64,000 bases of DNA from Chaetorhynchus papuensis (GCA_013396525.1 VWYX01000881.1:210152-274151), one strand, 5' to 3'; positions 34,196 through 48,398 are shown, counted from the first letter of the stretch. Notes: generated by a model not told the origin, from the sequence alone. Translations and numbers: made by a program.

Positions 34196-37100
34196 TACTG
34201 AATGAGTATAGAGAAAAAACGTTCTGATTTTTGCCATCTGGATAACAACGTGATCCATAGCAGATTGTAAATCATACGGTAATAAATATATGTCAGAAGC
34301 CATGGAGATGAATATATTCTTGTAATGCCTTCTAATTTAGAAATTTTTGAGTTATTTAATATTTTACACATTAATTTTATTCTGTGAATTGAATTAAGGT
34401 GAAAGGGTTAAGCAGACAGGCTAAATGAAACACTGTGCCATGTACTTAGTTTAATGTGGTTGGAAAAATCAATGAACTTTGGTCTGTCAGTGTGCAATCA
34501 CAGATTTAATTGAATAACATGTCAAGTATTTTAAACTGTTTACCAATGTAAATAGAATCCAGCACCATAGTCATGGTAATGAGCCAAGAAGCTTTCCCTG
34601 AATTCCAATCAGATTTGAACATGACCTTCATTTTAAGCTCCTACATGCCAGACAGAGATCAAACAGCTATAATTATGTCTACGGAGTTCAGTGATTACAC
34701 CTGTGATTCTGAAAAAAACCTGTATTTGGTATTGATTCCTTCTGTAGAATCCAGGTAATGGCTGATCAGTTTGGTATTCCTAGCAATGGTTACACTTTCT
34801 TTGCACATTTATAGTCACTTCCACTTAGTTATTGTCACTGGGAGGAGGAATGAATCACACAGCAAGCTTTTACTGAGTCCACTGAGAAATGGTGGAGGCT
34901 CTTTGTGCATGATCACATGATGGGAACAAGAAGAACAGGAGAAGCATCTCCTCAGTTTGTGCTGGGTGAATTCCAGGCACAGCTGTACAACAGCTCCTTA
35001 CTCTTCTTCTCCTTTTCCTTTCTACCACTCCCAAGCAGTTGCTTCACAGAAGAAGCCATGAAAGCATCAAGGAGAGGGGGTCACAGCCCTGCCCAGGCTT
35101 GAAGAGCTTGCCACTGCCAGACCAGCATCAGGAGCAAGCGATGTTTTGGTCATGCAACACGCACATTCCCATCCTTTTCTCAGATGCAGTAAACAATCTT
35201 TTTCATTCCTTTTTTCTTTTTTAAGAAGATGCAGATGTCTGCAATGCAGATGTTTTCATGACTTACCTATTTATGCTTCCATACCAGTCAACATAAAGCC
35301 CTAAATTCTTCCATTGGTACCATTGCTCCAATTGTAAAACAGATGTCTAGCAGCAGTTAGTTATATCAGGCTATTTAATCCCAGGGATTAGAAAATTCTT
35401 TAGGATAGGCAGCTCAGATGGTAAAAGCTATACTGCAGACATCTGAAGTCAGGAGAAACGAATCCCACCCTACATGATGCCTCCAAGCTCTCCTTAGCCA
35501 GCTGCAGAGGAACATTGCCTCCAAACTGATCACGTGTGCAGTGTAAAATCATGAAGCCACTTTAAACTATCAGCAGCCTTGCCCACATATTGAAGCATGT
35601 TCTCCATTGTGGATAGGTCTATTATATTTCCTGAGCACACTGTCATCTCAGATGTGATAGAAACTGGCTGTGCCGGTGCTGTGCAGCAAGGCAAATCCTG
35701 CATCAAACTGCTACTCATTTAGGAAAGGAGAAAACAGGGGTGAAAACAGAGAGACTGATGTGGGAGGACACAGGCAGTAAGGCAACATTAGTCACCACAG
35801 TAGGCAGTTGTCCTAGCACCATACTGACCAGGCTGTGGCCAAGGTTTTGGGCAGGACGACAGCAAAAGAGAGCTTTAAAGAATGAAGGGAAGACAATGGA
35901 AAGATTGCACTGTAGAGTTGTGGAAAGCACTGTGGGGAAAACCACAAATATATAAATCTGCAAGTATGGCAAATGGGTGATGGAAGTTAACACCAGAGGC
36001 TGACAGGGATGGAGGAATCATCTGTGCAATGAATGAGGGATGCAGAAGACTGGCAAAGATCTTGAAAGTGAACAAAGCAGCTCCTACTTGATGCAACCTA
36101 TATATGGCAGCCTGGAGTTGATGCAAAAGAAAAGTATTGAACCAAAGATAAATTCCTTCTGTTTTTGTGTACTCCTCTTCAATCTTAGATTACACTTCTT
36201 TTTTGTCCATTATGTATCCTAAAACAGGATGTAGCCTTGCAGTAAGAATGTAAAAGAGAACTACAGTTTGCTTATACACTTTACCAGAGGATGGAGTTCA
36301 TTAAAATGACTACAGACTATTAATTCTATAAAGTTAGGCCTTCAACTTGGAGAAAATCCTTATTAAAGCTATATATTTGACCTTCACTGACTATGGTGCA
36401 TATGCAGTTTCAAATTATCATAGAATATATAGTTTTTTCCTAGATTCTTAGAGATAGTAAACACATACAGCATCTAAATTTCTGCTTTTTTTTAATACAT
36501 GTCCCCCCCTCCCCTTAGTCCTGCATACATCTAACAGTTTAAAACAAACAAAATTTACTCAGATGCTCTGCAGAGAATAAAGCAGTAAAGAGTGAAGCTT
36601 AATTAGCTGCATAAACATGTGCAATACAGCCCTCCTTAGGAGCAATCTAGGGCTGAAGCAATTAACTACAAAACCTGCATAGCTATAACCTGAGGTTTCC
36701 CTAAATATTAAATATAATATGTTTTCCCAATCCTACAGATTGCCATCTTTTGCACTACCTCTCTCTGTTATTATGCCCAATGTGTAGCATATTGTACATG
36801 CATAACACACACCTCTTTCCATTCTATGTCTGTGGAATGGTTTTATGATACATATGGTATTACTGGGTGAAATAAGTTTGCTTTGGTGAAAGACAGCTTA
36901 AAAATCTTCTGCCTTCATGCTGCCATTCACCACTTTTTTCCTTCCTTGTTTTTGTTTGTTTGTTTTTTGTTTGTGTGATTGTTTTGGTTTTTGTTTTTTG
37001 GGTTTTTTAAAAAGTATTTTTTTCCCCCAGATGTCATTTCAGACATTCAGCCTGTTGAGTAGTAACTCCCTACACTGGTACAGGCGAGAAAAGCCAGCTG

Positions 37101-38629
37101 TCACAGAAAACACATTAAGGAATTTATAACTCTACAAGATTGTATAGCACCACATAAAATATTGCACCAATTACAAAGCAGTAAAATTCTGTAACATTAG
37201 AGACTGATTCCCAGATTACATTTCCACAAAAGAGAAAAATTAAGGTCTTACAGGCAATTTTAAGAATAAAACATGTAGCTATATATAGAGATAATGGCTT
37301 TGAACTCATACCCTTGCATACAAGTGCAGTGAGCAGCTTATTCACTACTACAGATGCCTCAAATGACTTCAGCCTCTGTGGCCTTCCTTGTACATGCTGG
37401 TAAGGGAGCACTGCCTCTCAGAGCCTGATTTCTCTCCCCCTGTGCTGCTGCTCCTTACTTACTGTGCATTGTTCAATTACATAAACTAGGAAGTTAACCT
37501 GTGAAGACACATGCAGGTTATGTTCCAGGTGATTCTTAAATTCTTCTTACTCTTGGAGTCCATGTAGGTTTTAAACGCAAGATTTTAAAGTTCTGTCTTC
37601 ATGGAAGTTTGAAACATGCTAATAGTAGTGTGTGTACAGTTTAGCCAGAAGTATTCTGATGCAAAATCCACTTTAAAAACTCTTCCATGTTTCAGAAATT
37701 CCACATGATGCAGCACACTCATTGAACTGAATGATGCTGAAGAAGCAAAAATTCAAGGCCGTCTCCTTTGCCATTTATAAGTTTAGCATGAAAATCTAAA
37801 GGGATAAATGTTTCATTGCTATGTTGAAGGAGCCATGTATAGTGAAATGAAAAACAGTGTTTACTGGTGGATATTAAATTAAATTTTTCAGTTTTTGTAT
37901 CTCAGCCACGTTGTTATACCACTGCTCAAATAAACCTGAAAAGGTGTAAGGAGATTGAGCACAATTTCTGTTAGAGGAACAGTGCAGAAAAGTGACCAGG
38001 TATTAAAATTGTGATGTATGATATCTTTTAGACTGCAAATAAGATGTCAATATGGAACCCCTGCCATTTTTAGTACATTGCCTAATTTAAATTATGAGTA
38101 ATGTCCATTTCTTTTGCTTTTAAACTAGATCTTTCTGCTGTGTTCTTTTGTGCATTGCTTTTAAGTGTCCTCAGGCATGTTGTAGTTCAGCACACCATTG
38201 GCACATTTGTTTCAGAAACAAATACACTCTTAATGCAATTGCATTTATCTACAATGACAATCTGCAATTTATCTGCTTGACTTTGGTCCAATTTTCTAAA
38301 CTCTTTAGCATACTTTATCCTCTTCATAATCCCCGTTTAGTGCAACAGTGGCAGGTTTGGTAGGTGTAAGGTTCAGCTCCTACCGCAGATCATTTGCAAA
38401 GACATCAGATATCACTGACTAACTGGCTATGCTCAGAAACTGCTCCTGGGCTTGCCTAACTGGGGCCAGCTGATTTCTGCACAGAATATGAGGCTCTTAC
38501 AGTGCTAAAAGCAGAGGGAAAGAAGAAAGACTGAAAGTAATCTTTTCTCCATTATTACCTGATTCAAGCAAAGTACATTTTTGACCTGCAAACTTTTACC
38601 CACTGGAGCAGCACAAAATTTTACCCTGC
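34196..38629. other. Intergenic, nothing recognised beyond low-complexity tract
   Basis: AT-rich sequence with no recognised exon. It includes the T/G-rich tract listed separately. Confidence 0.4.
36947..37026. repeat. T/G-rich low-complexity tract
   Basis: Runs of T broken by single or double G over about 80 bases, ending in a T/C run. Confidence 0.8.
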
Positions 38630-38700
38630 TTGAGCAGTGAGGCTGGACCAGATAACCCCACTGTGGTCCCTTCCAACCTTACCTGTTCTGTGATTCTGTG
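38630..38700 (+). repeat. CR1 LINE 3'-end fragment
   Basis: 'gaggctggaccagataaccc' then 'gtggtcccttccaacctta' then 'ttctgtgattctgtg' is a typical CR1 3' terminus in sense orientation. Confidence 0.92.
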
Positions 38701-38790
38701 AAAATATTTCTGTTTGGCAAAGATATGAAAATCTGCTCATCTATATGCAGCTATTCAAAATTCAGTTGAGTTTTAAAAATCACTTTAATA

Positions 38791-38892
38791 TTGAGCAACC
38801 TGGTCTAGTGGAAGGTGTCCCTGACCATGGCAGGGGGGCTGGAACCTGATGATCTTTATGTCCCTTCCAACTCAAGTCATTCTATGATTTTG
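38791..38892 (+). repeat. CR1 LINE 3'-end fragment
   Basis: 'ttgagcaacctggtctagtg', 'gaaggtgtccctgaccatgg' and 'atgtcccttccaactcaagt' followed by 'cattctatgatttt' is a CR1 3' end in sense orientation, about 90 bases after the previous one. It is a separate insertion, because each copy has its own tail. Confidence 0.93.
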
Positions 38893-40772
38893 AGAAATGG
38901 CCAAGCACTGAAAGAGAAATAATAAGAGAAATTAAAGCAAAAAAACCCTGTGACACGAGTGCATGAGTGCTTGTGAGATGAGTGTGTGAACATGTGGTAG
39001 TGTGTTCCAGGCTGACTAGCTGGTGTGCAGGAGAGCCATGGAGCAGGCATGAGGGCCCAGAGTCCGGGCAGGGGTAGGAGAGTGGCTGTCCTGCTCTTCA
39101 GGGGATCACAGGGCTGTGCAGTCAGCCATGTGAGTGTTGTGTGTGTGAGTCCCTGAGCTACGTGCTTAAGCATTGCTACTGTTTGAACCTGGAAATTGGA
39201 GTCACCTACACTGACATTCAGATCTCTGGGTACACCAACCTGGGACCCAGAGGACAAGGAGGAGGAATCACCAGGTCCTGGAGTCTACCCAAGGCAGCAG
39301 CCTTCTAACATCTCTCAGCACAGTCACTCAAGTATCAGGAAATGCAGACAGTACAGTTACTTTTGTGGTCCTAATTTGATCTCTTTTGTACTTGTGTTTC
39401 AAAAGTCTGTCTTTCATTACATGACCTCATTTATTTTTTTCATATTCAGTGTTTAGGACAGATGATGTTTACCTAATGAGTTGCTGTGCACCCTTTTTTG
39501 CAGTTCCTTGGCCTCATTTACTGTGTGACATTCAAACCTTAAAGTGAGGAGGAAGTGATTCATTTCCCATGAGTCAGTTAAGAGAATATTTAGGTGTTTC
39601 ACATTCAAGTCATGTTTTCTTCCTTCTCCAGATGTGGGACTGAGGCAGAGAGGATCTCAGTGAAAAGTCACAGCTACACTTCAATGCCTAAGTGTTAGCA
39701 ATTCAGGGGCATTAGAACAGGGAACACACTACTAGTTTCCCCTCTGCAAAGGCTGGTTCATACACCTTTCCTAGCAGATACAGACCAAACTCAAGTTCTT
39801 CAGAGCTGCACAAAGCTCTCTTAGCAATAAGACTGGTTTTTCTGCATCTGCAGTCATTTGGTGTATTATGTATTTCTTCAATTAATGAGGAAGAGGTATG
39901 ACTGTATTTTTACTACAGATTTTGAGCATCACTAAACCAATGCCTTGCAACAGGATGTATCAGGCAATATAATAAAACAGAAAAAAACAAAGCAAAAAAC
40001 CTCATGCAATGTTTATATAGTCTCATCAGTAGTATATCTCCAAGCACATCTTGGGGGAATTAAATATATTGCCCCTATCTTACTAATGACAAAGCTGACA
40101 TACCTAGATAAAAGACATGGTTTGCTCTGTATCACTTATCCCATGAATGATACAGTTGAGAGAAGAGCCTCTCACAAACAACTTTTTTCTTCATGATTCC
40201 AAAACATTTTACAACCATGGATATTACGTACTGTAGTATCTACACTTGGATAAATTCAATAGCAGAAATATTACACAGCAGTAGACAGATTACACAGTAA
40301 TCAGTGAGAGAGGACCCAGTCCCAGAACTCTGCAGTCAGTGAAACCCACTGGATTGTAACAGGCTGAGCCATGGAGTAGTTCTGAAAATGCCATCCAAGT
40401 TTCTGCATAACTCCAAACAGGACCTACATGACCCAGTAGAAATGTATCTATTTCCACAATTTAGCAGTTTATTCAGCAAAAATACATTCCTCAGACATTT
40501 TTTTTGCTTAGGTTTAAATATAAAAAAATATAGTTCTGTTTTTCAGGCAAGCAGATACATAAAAAAAGTCAAGAAATATAACTTCCAGAAAGGAATGATA
40601 AATTTACAAACAAAAAAGATAATACAAAACTTCATCAACAAAATACCGGATAGAGACTTTATCATTCCAGTTAAGTCCCTTATCCTAAAGTGAAATGTAC
40701 ATATTAATGCAGCTGGAGATTCAGGCCACACTCTTGACCAACCAATCACAGAAGTCACATTGTAGTTACACC
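38893..40772. other. Downstream flank of ERICH1, nothing recognised
   Basis: AT-rich intergenic sequence after the ERICH1 polyadenylation site. No other gene was recognised. Confidence 0.4.
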
Positions 40773-40778
40773 TTTATT
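40773..40778 (-). terminator. ERICH1: Candidate polyadenylation signal of ERICH1
   Basis: AATAAA on the minus strand, 150 bases after the ERICH1 stop codon and followed by T/G-containing sequence. It would place the transcript end near 40750-40760 and give a 3' UTR of about 170 bases. No other canonical signal lies between it and the stop. Confidence 0.65.
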
Positions 40779-40927
40779 GTCTGCTGGGGTTTGTAACACA
40801 GAAAGTAATTAATTTACCTGAAGGTGTAGAATGTGTATTGACATTGCTCTTCCTGAACAATTGCTACTTGGTTAAGAGTTTGTATATTAAATTTTAATCC
40901 TGTGTATCCGGGCACAGGGGCAAGGCT

Positions 40928-41001
40928 TTATTTCCTGTTCTTCACAGGAAGGATATCTGTAATCCAGTAGTGAAACAGAGACGTGGCTACCTTGGCATGA
41001 T
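40928..41001 (-). CDS. ERICH1: ERICH1, last coding exon
   Basis: This exon encodes the C-terminus of ERICH1, a nuclear/nucleolar-type, poorly characterised glutamate-rich protein. After the acceptor 'tttgttttcag' the exon gives two bases that complete an Asp codon, then 23 residues beginning HAKVATSLFHYWITDILP and TAA at 40930-40928. Vertebrate ERICH1 ends with the same DHA...F.YWITHILP block, so the assignment is strong. The phase (two bases entering) fits the donor of the exon at 45520. The upstream intron is about 4.5 kb. The biochemical function of the family is not established. Confidence 0.9.
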
Positions 41002-44000
41002 CTGAAAACAAAGAAAACACATTCTTCCTGAAATACCTCCATGACATTTCTGAACACTAAGAAAAAGACTTGTGTGTACATCTGTTTCCATTCAATATTA
41101 ACATTTCAGTAAAACCAATGCAGATATTGGAGCTTGAAGACTAATACATATGAATTTCTACATAAGCAGGTGCATTTTATTTTAGGAGGTCAGTCATTTG
41201 TATGAGAAACAATTCTGTCCATGAACTTTGAAATTTCCTATTTGTTATGATTCAATAATTCAGAAAAAAATGTGATTGAAATGACATGATCATATGGGCA
41301 AGGCTTCTTTCTGTCTGGAGAGTAATTTCACACATCATTATTTAACTTACAGTAGTACCTAGAAGCCCCAGTTGAGAATGAGTCATATTGTACAGACAGC
41401 TGCATTAAAGCCTCAAAATGCTGTGGCTTCTGTCTAAATTCCGAGATTACCTATGTGACTTCAGTGATTTTTAATGATAGGACTTTGTGCAGTACTTATC
41501 ACATAATAATCACATTTAATAGGATTCTATAACATTATGCTAATGCAATTTTCAAATTTCTTTTCCTTTTCTTTGAAAACTCACTCATTCAAAAAAAAGA
41601 AGTATAAATTTCATCATTTTAAGTCCTCTGTATATCCAGCCTCTGCATTGTTGGCACACAGTAAGTGTATTAATTCTGGTCTGCAAAATGTACCTCCCCC
41701 AGCAACAAAGACTTATATAAATGACAATTCTCCAAAAAAAGGCAGTTAGAAGAAGCTTCTAGCTCTGCCATGAGTGATAATTTCCTAGGCAACAAGGGAA
41801 GAGTATGTTTGAGATTTGAAACTAACCAACAAAGGGAAAATGTTAATAGATAATAGAATGAAGCTGATGAGTAGAAGTTCATAAAAGAGTTCATAAATTA
41901 GGAGATAATGACTTTTTTTTTAATTAGGCGATCACCTATGCTTTAATAATTGATGTGAAATGGGAATCAAGTAGCTCTCATTTCAAAAGCAAGTTTCCAA
42001 CCACCAAAGGGAGCATTACTTCCAGTCACAGCTCTTCTCCTTTGCCCACTGCACTGTGGAGGATCCTGAAGGTCTCTGGCTTCCTTTTGCTAACAGCCAG
42101 GGACTTTTTAACAGAGATCGGCAAAGCCCCCCCATCATGAGAAATCCATGTCTCTGTGACTTCTGAGCATTCTCTTCCCTGCACTTACAGAAGATTTTAG
42201 GTAAGTACTTCTTGTTAAAGACTACAAAATAAATAGAAATAGTAATGGGGCATTTTGTTCTCTTACAGACTGAGAACAAGGACACTCTAAACAACCATGT
42301 TCACATAACACTCTTGACCAACCTCAACTTTGATCACTCATGTACAAGGTCAAAGGTAACTTGATGGGGTAATGTGAAGCACAAAGTACAGGGTAAGTTG
42401 ATGGAGGATGACAACTAAACAGTACAACCAGTACCTCTGAACCATAGAGATTTTCTTAAGTTTTTTTTCTCATTTAAATGAAGTGTTAAAAGATAACAAC
42501 TACTGTTGATAATTTTTGTGTCTGAATCTCCTTAGTATTTCCTTTTCCTGCAAAATTTATCAGACCCTTCCATCACCCTTGTTAGGCCTTTCTTTGATAT
42601 GACTTCAAATAGTGGGATCTAAGAGCTTAAGATAAAACAGAAATTTATTTCTTGTTTCTTTTTTCTTTTGGATGCGCTGTGATTTCCAATCTGAGCAACA
42701 TGCTAAGAGATGAAAAGCAGATACCAAATCATGGTATTGAACCAGTGGTTTTCAATTTGTAATCTGCTGACCTTGAGCAGGCCATGGCTTTATTCTAAAG
42801 CACATTTATCATCAGTAAGCATAAGCCTGCCAAGTGGGACTTGATAACCCCAGTGGAAAGTTGGATGAAACCATAACATATATATATGAGGAAATAAAAG
42901 ACATAATGGTATGCATAATTTGTAAATTTTACTAATGGAGAATGTGCACTTATATGAAGAGATGCATCACTTCTCAGTTTTTTCTTACTCTTCCTTTCCT
43001 GGAATTAAAGATAAAACTGAAAAAAACATAGCACCCATCGTTACTTCTTTGATGATGGCTTCTTTAGAATTATAACCATGGGAAAAACGGTTAACATACT
43101 GCTTCTTGAAATACAGGGAATAAAATGTTTATTTCGTATAAATAATACATCTTCCTAAAATCAAGTTTTTTATAATGTTAATATGAAATGACCTTTCCTT
43201 CCAGTACATCGCACTCCAGTAAAAATAAAGAGAAAAAAGACAAGATAATAAGATAAAGTCATAAAAAAATTAGAGATTACTATTATGTACTGTGTATTTT
43301 TACCTTCATAAACAGCCCTAACTTGTCTTTCTATAATAAGAACCTGAATTTGTTACGACAACAGGTTTTTTTAATAACTCGTAGCACCTGTTCACTGGGA
43401 GTGAAAACTAAAATGTAAAAAACCCACACTGGACAAAATGACCTGATTTTGAGCCAAATGAGGGAAAAAGAAGCATAATTAAAGGCATAATTCAAAGTAA
43501 AATTTCAGAGCATTATGTTTTCATTCACTCAATTTCCTGAATTACAAATAGAATGTATTTGTTAAAGTCTGCTGAAGAAAATTAATGACTAGCAGGTGCT
43601 TAATTATCCTTTAATAATTTATAAGAATCTATTTTCTTCTTTCTTATGTTGTTGTACCTCATGAATATCGAATCAACTACTATGGTTACACCACTGTGAA
43701 CTTGGAATGAGATTAGAATTGAGCCCAGAGTGACAGCAGTTACTAGGGAAAAAATTCAACTGGAAGAGTAAACAATTCCAGGCTGTACCAGCAGAAAGAG
43801 TAACAAATTTTAAAAATCACTCAGAAAATTGTCTTTTGCTTTATCAAGTGATGAATACATACACTGGAAAATTAAGGGTTTTAATTTGCTTCTGTTTTCT
43901 CTCTTCAGCCTAACATTTCTGCTATACAAAAGTAAACAGAGTAACTTGTCTCAAGGCTGCAAAACCCAACAGAACTCCAACTGTATTGTATAAAAGTTAG

Positions 44001-45519
44001 ATAAGGCCTGTAAAGAATATCATGAATGTTGTCACTTCAATTCCATTTGGATTTAATCAACAGAAGCTGAATTAGTTCATTCATGAAGGGCCAATACAAT
44101 TTTCACTATTCCTGTTGAGCTCTACTTGGTTTGCACACATGTATTACATCCAATGAGACAATGTGATTGTAATTAAGATCGGAGATTGTAGGCTTGAAAT
44201 GCACAGAAGGATTTCATTCCATGTATATGGGGATACTTCACATCCATCAGAACCTTAAGGGTTGTCATACTGCATATCTACCCTTAAAAGAATACATATG
44301 TACTTCTCTAAGAGCATCCTTTCCAAAATCTATCAGCTCTGAACTCCATAGGCAGGAATTCTGTCTTTTCTCTGTCCAACACACGGCATTCAGGAGGCTC
44401 CAGTCTTGATGAGGATCTTTAGCCACTATCACGCTGTAAATTATTTACTGAAGTTACAAGCAGATGTCTCTCCTTGAATGCTGTTGCTAAGCCTCTGGTG
44501 GCTGTGATCTTAATCACACTGTTACCACACTACTATCATCTCTGCTGTTACTCTTCAAAAGACTTGGAGCACAATCTAAAATGGTTGAGATTCTCTCATG
44601 CCATAGCCAAGTGCTCTCAACTCTGATTAAATTCTTTGGGAGGCAAGAAAATGCAGCACATCTTGTACATTTCTGTCTGATGCTGCAACACAAGTTCTAA
44701 TGACTAGTAGCAATGACTGTTTAAATGAAGACTACATGGAAAATGAATCATTATACCTTATGTGGACTACATGCTGATCCCACGTTCACTTGAAGAACTA
44801 TTAACTGTACAAGAACAGATTCTAATAAAATTATAGGGGTTATACTAAAGAACAGAACGAGCCTGTGCCTCAGGCATGAAAAGATTTAGTAACACAGTAA
44901 TTTTTCTTTTTATGAATGACTTCAGAATATTGTTTGTTATAAAGAGTAACTTTAAATTTTCACATTATCAACAGTATTTTTTAGAAACTTAAACCAGATG
45001 TTTATGTTTAAACAACACCAAAACTGTGAATCAAAATTTAGCTTGCAAAGTCTGTGTATTAAAGAAGCCACATGGTGACCAAGAAGAAATAAAATAATGG
45101 GTTTTATTGATTCTTATGCATGTAAAATGAATCCTTAACTGGAGGAGTGAAATCTCCAAGATAAACAAGTTAATTCCTTTAATTTAAAAAGTCTACCACA
45201 GGAGTGTATTGAAAATATACTTTAAATATGATTACATCTTAAAACATTTCAGATTTTAAAAATATTAGTTAAAACCCCTGAATCATCTTGTATTCTGTAG
45301 TTGTTGCAAAGTGAGAAAAGCTTTCATATCAATTGTAAACAAATGGGAAATAGGGATATCGCTGTATTTTTGGGGGGAATTATGCTTTCATATCATGTAT
45401 AAGCATATATTTACTATTATATCATTATTTCCAGCTTCCTAATTAAAAAAAAAAAAGTGATGTGAATTTTAATTCACACAAAAAAAATCACAGTATGAAC
45501 ATGAGTGAATAGTACCTAC
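41002..45519. other. Last intron of ERICH1
   Basis: AT-rich intron of about 4.5 kb with no recognised repeat or nested exon. Confidence 0.75.
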
Positions 45520-45714
45520 CAGGAGACATCATGGATTGTTCTTGGAATTGTTTCAAAGCATCTTTCAATCTCTCAATATCCTGTAGCAGTACAAGGGATT
45601 TCAGCCGATGCAGATGAGTCACATCTGAGGAAGAGATGGTGTGAGATTCAAGATGATGTAAGAGCTCTTGGGCAGTTTCTGAATTTACAGCAGCATCTCT
45701 GCATTCTGATTTCT
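45520..45714 (-). CDS. ERICH1: ERICH1, penultimate coding exon
   Basis: This is a 195-bp exon. It enters with two bases completing a Lys codon, contains 64 further codons and leaves one base, the G of the Asp codon finished in the last exon. The acceptor is 'tttttccag' and the donor is G|gtaggt. The product contains ETAQELLHHLESH, then SDVTHLHRLKSL and LLQDIERLKDALKQF. This matches the helical C-terminal region of vertebrate ERICH1 (human: SDVSILYHMKTLLLLQDTERLK). A tandem AG two bases downstream would break the frame, so the start at 45714 is preferred. Confidence 0.9.
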
Positions 45715-48398
45715 CTGGAAAAACAGTTAGAAAACTATGTTAAAAACATTCAGTGAGCTCAGAGAATTTTCCTAATTATACTTTCTTTTCTAAAACAGCA
45801 TCCTCCTTTTTAGTACAACTGACAACCAAATATCAGGTACTAAAGAACAGCTTGTTAAACATTTTTTGTTAAATATTAAAACAATGGTAAGGCGAAAGTT
45901 ACAAAATTCAGTAAGTAAAAAAGACAATAGGATTCATAATGATAGGAATGCAAGAGGAATCAAATTTTCAAAGTTAGCAGAGGAAGAAGGTGTGATGAAG
46001 AAACTGTACTGTGGCCAAAACACTGTGTTTTTGCTTCCTACACACTATGTATAATAAATTGCCCACACATTTGGAGAAGGGAACAGCTCTGTGGAACTAC
46101 TGCAAAGCACTTCTGGAAGCAAACAATAACCTTGGTATTGCACTTTTACGTTTTTATTTAAAAAGCAAGTATTACAGCATGCAAGACAGCAGAGAAGGAC
46201 ATACATTGTTCTAATGGGTTGCCCCTGGCTGGATGCCAGGTGCCCACCAAGACGTTCTATCACTCCCCTTCCCAGCAGGACAGGGCAGAGAAAATGAGAT
46301 GAAAAACAACTCATAGACTGAGGTAAGGCAGTTTGCTAAAAAAACTCCACCAAAGACAGCGGATGCTTGCACACACATAATTAAAGAGGAAAAAAAGGTT
46401 TATTCTCTATTTCCCTCCAGCGAGTGATGTTCAACCACTTCCTGGGAAGGAGGGCTTCAGCCCATGTAGGGCTGCTCTGGAAGGCAAATGTTGTAAAATA
46501 ACAAATGCCCAGTTCTTCCTCCCTCCCTCAGCTTTTATATCTGAGCTGATGTAATCTGGTATGGAATATCCCTTCGGCTAATTTGGGTCAGCTGGCCTGG
46601 CTGTGTCCCCTCCCAGGATCTTGCCCACTTCCAGCCCCTTAATGGAGGGGAACGTTGGAGAGACAGAGCTGATACGATGCCAGCGCTGCCCAGCAGTAGC
46701 CAAAACTCTGGTGTGTTATCAACGCCTTTCCAAAGCACTGTGGGGGCTGCTGTGTGCAAATGAGCTCCAGCTCAGCCACACCCAGTACAATTGTTTATAC
46801 AGTACTAAACCATAAATTCATTCTTCCATTCCAGTAACAATGTGTTGTCTGTCCCTTTAACCAAACTCCCTTTAATTCTGTTTTTTTACCAGCAAGACAC
46901 TTGAGAAGTACGGAATTTTCCCGATTTAGATTTTAATATATGTACTAGAAGTATAGTCCAATGTGACCATTTGAAAATGCTGCTAAAAGCAATGGCTTCC
47001 AATTTTATCCAAAAAAATTAGAGAGCGTTAAAGTCACTCAACTAGAAAAGGCACACAGGATAATGTCAGATCTATATATAAACTGGGATTTGCCTAACAA
47101 GAAAATTAGTCACACTCTGACTTATAGATGTCATATCTCGTCTGCAGATGAACTTCCTTTCACCTGAGAATTCCTCTCTGTGGCTTCCAAGGTCCTCACT
47201 GGCTCAACACTCTGATCTGCTGGTTTGAAACTAGGGCCAGTCAGTCTGTCAAAAACTGCCAAAACCTGAACCTGACTTGCAGGAAGCTGGAAGTTCAACA
47301 ACACTCTTTCATAGAACTCAACATACAACACAGCAGTGGACAATTGATCAGGTTTCTGTTCTGAGTCATGTGTTGACAGCAGAACTTGAAGAATTTCAAT
47401 CTTGCTCGGTCACTCTGGAGTTCCACTACAGCAAATACACATAGTTTAGCTTGCATTTACTTAGCCATATGGTGAAGTAGTAAAATTCTTAATTTTGGTG
47501 ATGGAAATACCTTCGCCAGAAAGTAGGACAGATTTCAAATGCTAGGCTTAGTATGAAGACCGGATGCAACAGAAAAAATTAACATTACGCAAAGAAAATT
47601 CTGTGTATAGATCTTGTAAAAAAAATTAATGTGAAATCCCTCATGTCATCTTAACAAGGTTTTTACAGTAATTCTGTAAACAAAAGATGAATTTTATGGT
47701 ACTAGAAGCTGCCAGCTCTGATCTAAGATGGACTAATACAGGTAGGTAAGCTGTTTAATATTCTCCATTCAGCTCCACAGTGACCAGTGAACATTCAATA
47801 GGCCATTAGGGATAAATCCATGCAATTCTTTTAAAAGTACCATGGAATGTGCATTGAGCATCAGTTCCCATTCATCCTGTTCACAAGCATTTTATGCCAG
47901 TATACTTTCCCAGTGCCAATAGTATCTTCCCTGTTCCTTTACATGCTGTCTGCCTAGATTTCCTTATAGAATACAAATAAATCTCCTGGGAAGGAGAACA
48001 TTCTGAAAAGTAGATTGGTTCAGAGATACTAAGCATAAAAGTAGTTAAGGATAACAACTGGTCTCATTTGAAGTTTCTGAAAGCAAGTAATCCTTCTGGG
48101 TGTTTGCTTGCAAAGGGAAGAAGAATTTTAACCACTTGTCCCAAGGGCACTGGAATGTTTAAGAGAAGAGCAAGGAGCACCATGCATATTTTTAAAGACA
48201 CAGGACCAACCACAGGTTTTTTCTACTGATGCACACACCATAAAGTGGGACAAACACTAGGTAGTCACATGTCTTACTGAGTTCAAGAGAGACACTTCTT
48301 TAGTAGATTTGTCTCATTTTACAGCAGTAATAAATGCATTACCATTTTCCCCTGTGTGGTAATACTCATAAAAAGAAAGGAGAAAGAGTGGTACATAC
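45715..48398. other. ERICH1 intron carrying an LTR
   Basis: An intron of about 2.7 kb. It carries an ERV LTR at 46207-46789 in the same orientation as the gene; the rest is unremarkable. Confidence 0.75.
46207..46789 (-). mobile_element. Endogenous retrovirus LTR (solo) in an ERICH1 intron
   Basis: In minus orientation this 583-base element has TG...CA ends (the plus strand starts 'tgttctaatgggttgccc' and ends 'cccagtaca'). It has a TATA box (TATAAAA, 46539-46533), the landmark 'ggtatggaatatccc' on the plus strand (46558-46572), and 'gtgtgttatcaacgcc' near its start. These occur in the order expected of an avian LTR related to the outer LTR at 29874. No retroviral genes remain. No clear target-site duplication was found. 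It lies in the same orientation as ERICH1, so its promoter and poly(A) signals could influence the transcript, though nothing here shows that they do. Confidence 0.82.

Noticed and set aside
34573..34758. Plus-strand exon-like segment ending at ATCCAG|gtaatgg
   Set aside because: The upstream acceptor has no pyrimidine tract and the product resembles nothing known.
45505..45756. 83-codon plus-strand frame
   Set aside because: It is the shadow of the minus-strand ERICH1 exon at 45520-45714.
46011..46214. 67-codon plus-strand frame
   Set aside because: It lies in intron sequence running up to an LTR edge, with no homology or splice support.
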